NCBI GenBank assembly: GCA_050299835.1
Contig: JBNKWP010000003.1
Span: 186,001-250,000, forward strand
Reading direction: 5' to 3'
Origin: JAJDOD01 sp050299835
GTDB lineage: Bacteria; Pseudomonadota; Alphaproteobacteria; Rhodobacterales; Rhodobacteraceae
Length of the DNA stretch: 64,000 bases
The notes beneath the pieces were generated by a model, which ran no database searches, had not been told where the DNA came from, and saw only the letters and a list, made by a program, of their open reading frames with translations. Of the stretch, positions 17,024 through 24,083 are shown piece after piece. How positions within the stretch are numbered: position 1 is the first letter of the stretch; the number at the start of each line of letters is the position of its first letter. Made by a program: the position numbers and the translations under genes.

Positions 17024-18429
17024 TACATCATCTCCCGCACGTCAGTCAGCTTGCCCGTGATCGCCGCCGCCGCCGCCATGGCGGGCGACATCAGGTGCGT
17101 CCGGCCCTTGAAGCCCTGCCGCCCCTCGAAGTTGCGGTTGGACGTGGACGCACAGCGCTCCTCCGGCGCCAGCTGATCGGGGTTCATGGCAAGGCACATC
17201 GAACAACCGGCCAACCGCCACTCAAAGCCGGCCTCCTTGAAGATATCCGCCAGCCCTTCCTCCTCGGCCTGCGCACGAACCAGACCCGAGCCCGGAACGA
17301 CCATCGCGCGTTTCACGGCCACTTTCTTGCCTTTCACGATCTCGGCCGCGGCCCGCAAATCCTCGATCCGCCCGTTGGTGCAGGACCCGATGAACACCGT
17401 GTCGATCTCGATATCGGAAAGCTTCTGCCCCGGCTTAAGGCCCATATAGTCGATGGACCGCTGCGCCGCACCGACCTTGCCACCGGTGAAACTCTCGGGA
17501 GCCGGCACCTCCGCCGTGATCGGAAGCACATCCTCGGGCGACGTGCCCCAGGTCACGACCGGCGCGATATCCTCGCCCTTGATCGTCACCACCTTGTCCC
17601 AATGCGCGTCATCATCCGAGAATAGCGTCTTCCAATAGGCCAGAGCTGCTTCCCACATCGCACCCTTCGGCGCATGCGGACGGCCCATGACATACTCGAA
17701 CGTCTTTTCGTCCGGTGCGATCAGCCCGGCGCGCGCGCCGCCCTCGATCGCCATATTGCAGACCGTCATCCGGCCTTCCATCGACAGATCGCGGATCGCT
17801 TCTCCGCAATACTCGATGACATAGCCGGTGCCGCCCGCCGTCCCGGTCTTGCCGATCACCGACAGCGTGATGTCTTTCGCGGTCACACCGGGGCGCAGTT
17901 TCCCCGTGATCTCCACCTTCATGTTCTTCGACTTCTTCTGGATCAGCGTCTGCGTCGCCAGCACATGCTCGACCTCGCTCGTCCCGATCCCGTGCGCCAA
18001 AGCGCCGAACGCCCCGTGTGTCGCGGTATGACTATCGCCACACACCACCGTCATACCCGGCAGCGTCCAGCCCTGCTCGGGTCCCACGATATGCACGATC
18101 CCCTGCCGCACATCCGACACGGGGTAGTAGTGAATGCCGAACTCCTTCGCGTTCTGGTCGAGCGCGGCCACCTGGATACGGCTGTCCTCCGGCATCTGGT
18201 CGGGCTTCTCGCGCCCCGCCGTCGTCGGCACGTTGTGATCCGGCACGGCGATGGTCTTCTCGGGCGAGCGAACGGTACGACCGGTCATCCGCAGCCCCTC
18301 GAAGGCTTGCGGGCTTGTCACCTCATGGACGAGGTGGCGGTCGATATAAAGATGGCAGGTGCCATCCTCGGCTTCATGGGCGACGTGGTCGTCCCAGATC
18401 TTGTCATAAAGCGTACGCGGAGCGGACAT
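17023..18429 (-). CDS. leuC: 3-isopropylmalate dehydratase large subunit
   Basis: 468 residues, full length for the bacterial heterodimeric enzyme that converts 2-isopropylmalate to 3-isopropylmalate. The three 4Fe-4S cysteines are seen in the usual places: GSCTNGRIEDL (about residue 350) and the CSMCLAMNPD pair (about 409-412). Other conserved segments are IYIDRHLVHEVTSPQAFE at the start and VCGDSHTATHGAFGALAHG (about 130-148). It is the first gene of the leuCD pair. The 467 bases upstream hold a hairpin and a possible 28-codon reading frame, so the transcript probably has a long leader. Confidence 0.97.
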   Translation of the reverse strand: MSAPRTLYDKIWDDHVAHEAEDGTCHLYIDRHLVHEVTSPQAFEGLRMTGRTVRSPEKTIAVPDHNVPTTAGREKPDQMPEDSRIQVAALDQNAKEFGIHYYPVSDVRQGIVHIVGPEQGWTLPGMTVVCGDSHTATHGAFGALAHGIGTSEVEHVLATQTLIQKKSKNMKVEITGKLRPGVTAKDITLSVIGKTGTAGGTGYVIEYCGEAIRDLSMEGRMTVCNMAIEGGARAGLIAPDEKTFEYVMGRPHAPKGAMWEAALAYWKTLFSDDDAHWDKVVTIKGEDIAPVVTWGTSPEDVLPITAEVPAPESFTGGKVGAAQRSIDYMGLKPGQKLSDIEIDTVFIGSCTNGRIEDLRAAAEIVKGKKVAVKRAMVVPGSGLVRAQAEEEGLADIFKEAGFEWRLAGCSMCLAMNPDQLAPEERCASTSNRNFEGRQGFKGRTHLMSPAMAAAAAITGKLTDVREMM

Positions 18430-18489
18430 GGGTATATTCCTTGAAAGAGGTGGCCATTCGGCCGGACAGAGGTGATCGGCGAACCGCCG

Positions 18490-18576
18490 TCAGAGGCGCG
18501 CAAGCACCGCGTGCTGCACACCGAAGAACCGCCACGGCAGGCGCGCGCGATCATCCATGTCGAAGTAAACTGTCAT
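18490..18576 (-). CDS. Possible 28-residue small protein in the leuC leader
   Basis: ATG at 18576, stop at 18490-18492, reading MTVYFDMDDRARLPWRFFGV followed by QHAVLARL. It lies 60 bases before leuC and downstream of a GC-rich hairpin. It is not leucine-rich (three Leu), so it does not look like a classical leucine attenuator peptide. No strong ribosome site precedes it. Listed because position and a clean start-stop frame make it a candidate; it may equally be non-coding. Confidence 0.3.
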   Translation of the reverse strand: MTVYFDMDDRARLPWRFFGVQHAVLARL

Positions 18577-18613
18577 GGCGCAGGAAATACACGCCTTCCC
18601 CCGTAAATTACAA

Positions 18614-18638
18614 CCCCGCTGCCGGAGGGACAGCGGGG
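18614..18638 (-). promoter_or_regulatory. Hairpin in the leuCD leader (possible attenuator)
   Basis: Perfect 8-bp stem CCCCGCTG/CAGCGGGG with a 9-base loop. On the minus strand it is followed by TTGTAATTT, a weak T-run. It lies about 185 bases before leuC. Whether it ends transcripts or only shapes the leader is not decided by sequence. The rest of the 18430-18896 gap is AT-rich toward 18900 and should hold the two divergent promoters. Confidence 0.5.
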
Positions 18639-18896
18639 CCGGAACTCGTCAGTCACGCGATTTCGAAATCCGGTTCGAACTAACGTTGTTATGCCTAACA
18701 CATGGTTAACGCAGGACAGTCTGTTGACGAAAAGGAAACAATCTGTGTGTCGCGGCCAATTCCATGAAATTTGGTTCTTTCTTGGAAACATTCACGGAAA
18801 ACACAGATTCTAGCTTTGTCGTTCATTTTCGGTTAATCTTCACGCACTGTTTGGAATTTTTCTTTACAGTTTATTAGTGAATGGGAGGGGTCAAAC

Positions 18897-19451
18897 ATGA
18901 TCAAATCTCTGGCGGCGGTATTCGCCGTCTTTCTCTGCGCCGGGTCAGTGTCGGCGGCTACGCTGGGCTTCACTGGCGCCGGTTCTGCAACGGCAACATC
19001 CTACACCGAAGATGGCTACATTCTGACGGCATCGAGTCCGTCGGCGGGCACCCACTACGGTGATGGTGGCGGAAGCAGCAACACCTTCAACTGGCATGCC
19101 GGCGGTGCCAATGCCTACACTCAGGCGTGGACGCTATCGCGCATTGGTGGTGGGCTGTTCGATATGAACAGCTTCCGGCTCGGCGGCCTGTTCGGGTCTG
19201 AAGACATGCAGGTCTACAATTCGAATGGCGGTGCCTTCAACCTCTCGGACAACACCACCTATCTCACCGTCTCGCCAACCTGGTCAGCGGTGTCGTGGGT
19301 CCGTTTCTCGCTGAGTGACCGTGATAGCGCCTGGATCGATCGCATCCGCACCACCGAACTGTCTGCGGTTCCGGGACCTGCCGCTCTGCCTCTGGCAGCA
19401 TCGGCCATGGCCTTGCTCGGCTTCGCTGGCTGGCGTCGCCGCAAGGCATAA
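18897..19451 (+). CDS. Secreted protein with VPLPA-type C-terminal sorting signal
   Basis: 184 residues. A signal peptide (about residues 3-19, ending VSAA) is followed by a Gly/Ser/Asn-rich body without a recognised enzyme motif. The C-terminus is a PEP-CTERM-like tripartite signal of the VPLPA class: VPGPAALPL, a hydrophobic helix (AASAMALLGFAGW) and the basic end RRRKA. Such proteins are exported, processed by a rhombosortase or exosortase-like enzyme, and often surface-associated. No sorting enzyme is in the window. GGGAGGGG lies 7 bases before the ATG. A bidirectional terminator follows 7 bases after the stop. Confidence 0.82.
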   Translation: MIKSLAAVFAVFLCAGSVSAATLGFTGAGSATATSYTEDGYILTASSPSAGTHYGDGGGSSNTFNWHAGGANAYTQAWTLSRIGGGLFDMNSFRLGGLFGSEDMQVYNSNGGAFNLSDNTTYLTVSPTWSAVSWVRFSLSDRDSAWIDRIRTTELSAVPGPAALPLAASAMALLGFAGWRRRKA

Positions 19452-19458
19452 GACACCG

Positions 19459-19484
19459 AAAAGCGCGGCCTGCGCCGCGCTTTT
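19459..19484. terminator. Bidirectional terminator between the VPLPA gene and apt
   Basis: AAAAGCGCGG-N6-CCGCGCTTTT, flanked by A-run and T-run. It serves the plus-strand gene ending at 19451 and the minus-strand apt ending at 19486. Confidence 0.9.
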
Positions 19485-19485
19485 C

Positions 19486-20028
19486 TCAGGCCCCCTCGAA
19501 CGCGCAGAGCACGTGCACATCCATGCCGAGCCGCTCGAGCTTCGCCCGCCCGCCCAGTTCCGGCAGGTCCACGATAAAGGCGCAGCCTACGATCTCGCCG
19601 CCCATGCGCTCGATCAGCTTGATCCCCGCCTCCGCCGTGCCGCCCGTCGCCAACAGATCGTCCACCACCAGGATCTTCTCGCCCGGCTCAATGGCGTCGT
19701 CATGCACCTCCATGACCGCCTCGCCATATTCCAGCTGATACTCCTCGGAAATCGTCGCCCCCGGCAGCTTGCCCTTCTTCCGGATCGGCACGAACCCCAC
19801 CGACAGTTGATGCGCAATCGCGCCGCCGATGATGAACCCCCGCGCTTCCAGCCCGACCACCTTGTCGATCTCCTCACCCGCATAAGGGTGCAGCAACTGG
19901 TCGATGCAGATCCGAAACCCCCGCGCATCCGCGAAAAGGGTCGTCACATCGCGGAACATGATCCCCTCATGGGGAAAATCGACGATGGTGCGGATGTAAT
20001 CCTTCACGGTCTTCTTACGGTCGTTCAT
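19486..20028 (-). CDS. apt: Adenine phosphoribosyltransferase
   Basis: 180 residues, full length. Converts adenine and PRPP to AMP in the cytosol. The type I PRTase signature KILVVDDLLATGGTAEAGIK (PRPP-binding, about residues 115-134) is intact, as are FPHEGIMFRD near the start and LEARGFIIGGAIA (about 61-73). mtnP lies 121 bases upstream on the same strand and releases the adenine that this enzyme recycles, so the pair is a functional salvage unit. Confidence 0.96.
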   Translation of the reverse strand: MNDRKKTVKDYIRTIVDFPHEGIMFRDVTTLFADARGFRICIDQLLHPYAGEEIDKVVGLEARGFIIGGAIAHQLSVGFVPIRKKGKLPGATISEEYQLEYGEAVMEVHDDAIEPGEKILVVDDLLATGGTAEAGIKLIERMGGEIVGCAFIVDLPELGGRAKLERLGMDVHVLCAFEGA

Positions 20029-20102
20029 CGTCCCTCGCCTTCCATTGCCCCGCCATCAAGCCGCCCTCGCCTGCCGAAAGCAAGCAACCAGCCCTTCATC
20101 CT

Positions 20103-20148
20103 GTTGGAAATACTCCCGCCGGAGGCACGATTTTTCCCTGAAAAATCG
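20103..20148. repeat. Intergenic hairpin element after mtnP
   Basis: Two adjacent parts: GATTTTTC-CCT-GAAAAATC at 20129-20147, a perfect 8-bp stem, and ACTCCCGCCGGAGGC at about 20112-20126 (GCC/GGC dyad). On the minus strand it reads GCCTCCGGCGGGAGTATTT. From memory, this motif recurs between genes in Rhodobacterales, but I see one copy here. It may act as the mtnP 3' end. Confidence 0.5.
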
Positions 20149-20149
20149 C

Positions 20150-21025
20150 TCACCCCAGAACCCGCCCGGCGACCGCATCGAGCTTTGCCACCACGTCCGA
20201 ATCGCGCGCATCCGGCTGCGTCAGGATCGCGAATTCCAGCGCCCGGTCGCAGCCATGCGGGCAGGCCTCACGCTCCGCCCCCAACAGCCCCGGCAGACCG
20301 GCGGCCAGTTTCCGCCCCTTTTCGGCATTGCCCATCAGCGTCTTGATGATCTCCGTCACATCGACCTCGCCGTGATCGGGATGCCAGCTGTCATAATCGG
20401 TGATCATCGCCACGGAGGCGTAACAAAGCTCCGCCTCCCGCGCCAGCTTTGCCTCCGGCATGTTGGTCATCCCGATCACGTCGCAGCCCCAGTGCTCGCG
20501 GTACATCTTCGATTCCGCCAGGGTCGAAAACTGCGGCCCCTCCATCGCCAGATAGGTGCCGCCACGATGCACAGTCGCCCCCGCCGCTTCCGCCGCCGAA
20601 ACACAGGCATCCCCCAGCCGCCCGCACACGGGATGCGCCACGCTCACATGCGCCACGCAGCCAGTCCCGAAGAACGACTTCTCCCGCGCGAAGGTCCGGT
20701 CGATGAACTGATCCACGATCACGAAATCCCCCGGCGCCATTTCCTCCCGGAAGGACCCGCAGGCGGACACGCTGATCACGTCGGTGACCCCCAGCCGCTT
20801 CAGCGCGTCGATATTGGCGCGGTAGGGCACCGTCGTCGGCGAATGCACATGCCCCCGGCCATGCCGGGGCAGAAACGCCATCTTCACACCATTCAGCTCA
20901 CCCGTCAGGATCCGGTCGGACGGTGTCCCGAACGGGCTCTCGACGGAAACCCACTCGGCCCCGTCCAACCCGTCGATCTCATAAATTCCGCTACCGCCAA
21001 TGACACCGATCACCGTCTCGCTCAT
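20150..21025 (-). CDS. mtnP: S-methyl-5'-thioadenosine phosphorylase
   Basis: 291 residues, typical for MTAP of the PNP/MTAP family. Splits methylthioadenosine with phosphate into adenine and methylthioribose-1-phosphate. Signatures: VIGVIGGSGIYEIDGL at the N-terminus, FLPRHGRGHVHSPTTVPYRA (phosphate-binding, about residues 51-70), VSACGSFREEMAPGDFV (about 86-102) and the base-binding GCDVIGMTNMPEAKLAREAE (about 188-207). It precedes apt on the same strand. The 326-base gap upstream is not simple spacer; see the structured element on the other strand. Confidence 0.95.
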   Translation of the reverse strand: MSETVIGVIGGSGIYEIDGLDGAEWVSVESPFGTPSDRILTGELNGVKMAFLPRHGRGHVHSPTTVPYRANIDALKRLGVTDVISVSACGSFREEMAPGDFVIVDQFIDRTFAREKSFFGTGCVAHVSVAHPVCGRLGDACVSAAEAAGATVHRGGTYLAMEGPQFSTLAESKMYREHWGCDVIGMTNMPEAKLAREAELCYASVAMITDYDSWHPDHGEVDVTEIIKTLMGNAEKGRKLAAGLPGLLGAEREACPHGCDRALEFAILTQPDARDSDVVAKLDAVAGRVLG

Positions 21026-21109
21026 GCCTGCCCCCTTCTGCCTGGTTCGACCGGCAGTAGAAGCAAGCCCCTAACGATTTGCAACTCACGAGAACGGTAG
21101 CTGTAGCAT

Positions 21110-21293
21110 GAAACGCGAAGACCCCCGCGCAAGGCAGGGGTCTGTCGTCTGCGAAAGAGTCCCCCGGTGCCGCGGGCTGGGTGGGGGCTGTTAAAACCAC
21201 GACACCGGGGGTAGCGTCTTTCGCTACAATCACTGAATGGCTTCGAAACTGGGCGACAAAACGGGTGGCCTGCGCCCCGGCGGAGGTTTTTTT
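21110..21293 (+). ncRNA. Structured RNA candidate of unknown class
   Basis: The 326-base gap between mtnP and the DUF2794 gene holds dense dyad symmetry. Hairpin A (21119-21143) is AGACCCC/GGGGTCT. A long two-part stem joins GCGAAAGA (21151-21158) to TCTTTCGC (21217-21224) and CCCCCGGTG (21161-21169) to CACCGGGGG (21203-21211), enclosing a 33-base G-rich loop. GTAGCG/CGCTAC (21211-21227) can form an alternative hairpin excluding part of the long stem. A terminator-like CCTGCG/CGGAGG dyad with seven T follows at 21269-21293. This suggests a transcript of about 170 nt or a DUF2794 leader. I do not recognise the class; no SRP, tmRNA or RNase P signature is seen. Confidence 0.45.
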
Positions 21294-21351
21294 GTGGCGA
21301 AGATGCGGCGAGGCTTGATTCAATCGCCTCCTGCGTGCAGGATTCCGTCTC

Positions 21352-21699
21352 ATGACGGTGCAGGATCCGATACCCCTCCCGAAATCGCAGGTGATAAGCG
21401 AAAAAGTCGCCTTTGATCGCAGGGAGTTAGGCGTGATTCTCGGGCTTTACGGCCGCATGGTCTCCAGCGGCGAATGGCGCGATTACGGGATGTCTTTTCT
21501 GAAAGATGTCGCGATATTCTCGATCTTCCGGCGCACCGCCGAACACCCGATCTACCGGATCGAAAAACGCCCCCGGCTGCGCGACAAGCAGGGCATGTAT
21601 GCCGTCATCGGCATGGACGGTCGGATTCTGAAACGCGGGCACGATCTGAAGACCGTGCTGCGCGTGCTGGAACGCAAACTGATCCGTTCGGTCGAATAG
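21352..21699 (+). CDS. DUF2794 family protein
   Basis: 115 residues. The whole protein matches the DUF2794 pattern: VAFDRRELGVILGLYGRMVS, GEWRDYGMSFLKDVAIFSIF, and KRPRLRDKQGMYAVIGMDGR. It is small, charged and probably cytosolic, and widespread in alphaproteobacteria with no known activity. The start at 21352 is the first ATG. It lies 58 bases after the terminator-like end of the structured element, so it may have its own promoter or be read through from it. Confidence 0.85.
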   Translation: MTVQDPIPLPKSQVISEKVAFDRRELGVILGLYGRMVSSGEWRDYGMSFLKDVAIFSIFRRTAEHPIYRIEKRPRLRDKQGMYAVIGMDGRILKRGHDLKTVLRVLERKLIRSVE

Positions 21700-21768
21700 T
21701 AATCGAAACATGAAGGAATCGGGCCGGTCTTCGAAAACCGGCCCTCCCGTGGACGTGTGCCCGCGCGC

Positions 21769-22236
21769 TCAATGATCCATCAGCACCTGTCCATGCGGAT
21801 TGTCGATCACCATCTTCCAACCGCCGTCCGCCTGCCGGCGCAGAACGGCAACCGAAAGGCCCGATTGCTCGATCGCGGACCCGTCCGGTCCGGTCCCTGT
21901 CATCGTCCAGGGCGCGATGTGGAGTGCAGTATCGCCGCTGACGATCACGTCATGACCGGCATAGTTAAACTCGGGCCCCATCGCGGACCAGGCCGCGAAA
22001 GTCTCTGCCAGCATTGCAGGGTCGGAGACCGGCGCACCCGGCTCGAACATCACGACCGCACCGGGTCCATAGCTGTTCAGGACCGTGTCGATATCGCCCC
22101 TCTGAAAGGCGTTGGTCATCTCAAGGACCGCCTCATTGACGGCGTTCTGATCGTTGCTCATGGGTGTCTCTCCTGCAGGCAGGGATGTGGGAAGGCTGAC
22201 GGCGAGCGCGGCCAGCCACGTCGTGACGTGTTTCAT
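21769..22236 (-). CDS. Secreted NTF2/SnoaL-like protein
   Basis: 155 residues. The N-terminus (MKHVTTWLAALAVSLPTSLP) looks like a signal peptide, cleaved near residue 21. The rest is one NTF2-like (SnoaL/DUF4440) cone-shaped domain: VLEMTNAFQRGDIDTVLNSY, GAPVSDPAMLAETFAAW and HDVIVSGDTALHIAPWTMTG. An internal Met at residue 26 would give a cytosolic form of 130 residues. It lies 39 bases downstream of the ECF sigma factor gene on the same strand and is probably coexpressed. Function is unknown; many relatives bind small molecules. Confidence 0.75.
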   Translation of the reverse strand: MKHVTTWLAALAVSLPTSLPAGETPMSNDQNAVNEAVLEMTNAFQRGDIDTVLNSYGPGAVVMFEPGAPVSDPAMLAETFAAWSAMGPEFNYAGHDVIVSGDTALHIAPWTMTGTGPDGSAIEQSGLSVAVLRRQADGGWKMVIDNPHGQVLMDH

Positions 22237-22275
22237 GGAAGTCTCCGGTTCTAGGGGGTTCAGGCGGGTGCGGTG

Positions 22276-23085
22276 TCAGCCCGAAGGCAGGACGATGCTC
22301 AGGACGTGCCGGGCCAGATCGGCGGGCGCACGCAATTCTCCGGTCGCCCGCTGCAGTCTTGCCGCGACGAGCGAAGCCTCCGTCCGGGCCGCTTCATCCC
22401 GCATCTCGGCCCATCCGGGGGCATCGGGAAAGGCATTTCCGACAGCGGGATCGACCCGACCCATCGCAATGGCGGCCGGCAACCGGCGGGGGCAAAGGCA
22501 CCGCGCCTCCCTGCTGGCCAGACCGCAGGACCGGGCGGTGAAGGCCTGCACCTCGGCGCGGGCGCGGGACAGGCGTTTGCGATACAGGTCGCGCCCGATG
22601 TCGAGGATCTCGCAGGCTTCCGACTGATCGAATTCCAGAATCTCGCCCAGCACATAGGCCGCCCGCAGGCTCCGGTCGAGACAGACCAGCATCGCCATCG
22701 TGCACCGGATGCGCAGGTCGTTCAGCATCACCTGATCTTCCGCTGTCGGTTGCGCCGCATCGGTCAGACCGTTTTCCAGATCCTCGGCAAACCAGTCGAA
22801 GGACAGCCGTGGCTCCCGCGCGAGCTGCTTCTTCGCCGTCAGCAGGTAATTCATCGCGATCCGGTAAACCCAGGTCTGGAAACTGCTGCGCCCCTCGAAC
22901 GTGGACAGACGTGTGATCACAAGGATCAGGATTTCCTGCGTCGCGTCCTCGGCCGCGTCGGGGATCGGCAACATTCGCATCGCCAGGCGATGAACACGGT
23001 CCTGCACGCCGCGCACGATCGCCGACAGGGCGGCGCCGTCGCCGTCCTTGGCGCGTTCGATCTCATCCGGGTCGATCCCTGTCAT
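22276..23085 (-). CDS. ECF-type RNA polymerase sigma factor with C-terminal Cys-motif extension
   Basis: 269 residues, longer than a minimal ECF factor. Region 2 spans about residues 20-85 (DAAEDATQEILILVITRLS, then FQTWVYRIAMNYLL) and region 4 about residues 125-180 (RAAYVLGEILEFDQSEACEI, then DIGRDLYRKRLSRARAEV). The extra 80 residues contain CGLASREARCLC, a CGL-x5-C-x-C motif seen in one group of ECF factors. It may bind metal or act as a built-in regulator, since no separate anti-sigma gene is present. The secreted NTF2-like gene follows 39 bases downstream. Confidence 0.88.
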   Translation of the reverse strand: MTGIDPDEIERAKDGDGAALSAIVRGVQDRVHRLAMRMLPIPDAAEDATQEILILVITRLSTFEGRSSFQTWVYRIAMNYLLTAKKQLAREPRLSFDWFAEDLENGLTDAAQPTAEDQVMLNDLRIRCTMAMLVCLDRSLRAAYVLGEILEFDQSEACEILDIGRDLYRKRLSRARAEVQAFTARSCGLASREARCLCPRRLPAAIAMGRVDPAVGNAFPDAPGWAEMRDEAARTEASLVAARLQRATGELRAPADLARHVLSIVLPSG

Positions 23086-23330
23086 CTCGGGTTTCCTCTC
23101 GGTCGCTTTGAAACGTTAGACGACGCAGGACCCCGATGTGTGACAGATTTTTTTGTCCTGTCGGGCAAGAGACTATGAAAGCGGCGGAGGGTGCCTTTCA
23201 TGGCATCCCTGTCTTTGGGAAAATAGCCCCAGCTTGCCGCACCTTAACCTGCCCTTAACGTACCGCCCGCTAAAAAAGGGGCGGGAGGACGGGGGAACAC
23301 GGGCGCGCGAAAATTTGATTCGAATTTTCG
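23086..23330. other. Gap between the sigma factor gene and NlpC/P60 gene
   Basis: 245 bases without a supported gene. It should hold the sigma factor promoter (minus strand) in its left part. No clear terminator was found for the NlpC/P60 gene ending at 23331. Confidence 0.4.
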
Positions 23331-24083
23331 TTAATCCAGCGGCCGCCGCTCCGGCCTCAGCCGCGCCGTCACCGGCCCGGTCTCCGATGCCGCAATCCGT
23401 GACATCGCCACATGCCTCGGCTCCTCGGTGACGCACATATGATGCGCATTGGCATGGATCAGCGTGCCATCGCCGGTTTCCATCGCCACATGACCGTCCC
23501 AGAACATCAGATCGCCCGACACCACCGTTTCCGGAGCCGTCCCCGGCATGTTCCTCTGATCCCGGCTGTCCGCCACGCAGGCCCAGCCGCAGGCATGATA
23601 CGCCACCTGCACCAGCCCCGAGCAATCCAGCCCGAACCCGCTATTCCCGGCCCAGACGTAAGGCACGCCCAGGAACTGCCGCGCGGCGCTGACCGGATTG
23701 ATCGCCCGGTCTTCCCACGGCTTGACCTGGTTTTTGGGGACGAAGATCGTCTCGCTCCCGTGCCGCACCTCCAGCCAGGTGCCGTCGGTTCCGATGCTTT
23801 CCAGCCGCGCGGTCATGTGCAGATCGATCACCGGCGCGCTCTTGATGTCCGGCGCCGCGAAGCCCCAGGTCGTCCGCACCGACACCCAGTGCGTCGGCGT
23901 GATCTCGGGTGCGGTCGCCGCCTCAAGGATGCAGCCCCTGTAGCCGTCCTTCAACGCCCGCCCGAAGACCCAGCCATCCCGCGTGTCCTCGACCTCGAAG
24001 GGATCGCCCGCCAGCACCTGCCGGTCCGGCGCCGACTCGGGGTCCGGCCTCAGCCAGACATTCGCCGTCGCGCTAACCCGCAT
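23331..24083 (-). CDS. NlpC/P60 family cysteine peptidase (C40)
   Basis: 250 residues. Two SH3-like segments precede the peptidase: one at about residues 10-70 and one around WLEVRHGSETIFVPKNQVKP (about 100-119). The C40 domain (about 125-240) keeps the catalytic Cys in GLDCSGLVQVAYHACG and the His in WDGHVAMETG. These enzymes cut peptide cross-links of peptidoglycan, often between D-Glu and diaminopimelate. No signal peptide is seen, so a cytosolic recycling role is possible. Its start overlaps the 3' end of the M17 aminopeptidase gene by 11 bases, an operon pairing that supports murein-peptide breakdown. Confidence 0.9.
   Translation of the reverse strand: MRVSATANVWLRPDPESAPDRQVLAGDPFEVEDTRDGWVFGRALKDGYRGCILEAATAPEITPTHWVSVRTTWGFAAPDIKSAPVIDLHMTARLESIGTDGTWLEVRHGSETIFVPKNQVKPWEDRAINPVSAARQFLGVPYVWAGNSGFGLDCSGLVQVAYHACGWACVADSRDQRNMPGTAPETVVSGDLMFWDGHVAMETGDGTLIHANAHHMCVTEEPRHVAMSRIAASETGPVTARLRPERRPLD

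Noticed and set aside
21110..21293. 6S RNA, SRP RNA, tmRNA or SAM/SAH riboswitch
   Set aside because: The conserved sequences of those classes are not visible, although length and folding are suggestive; kept as unknown class.
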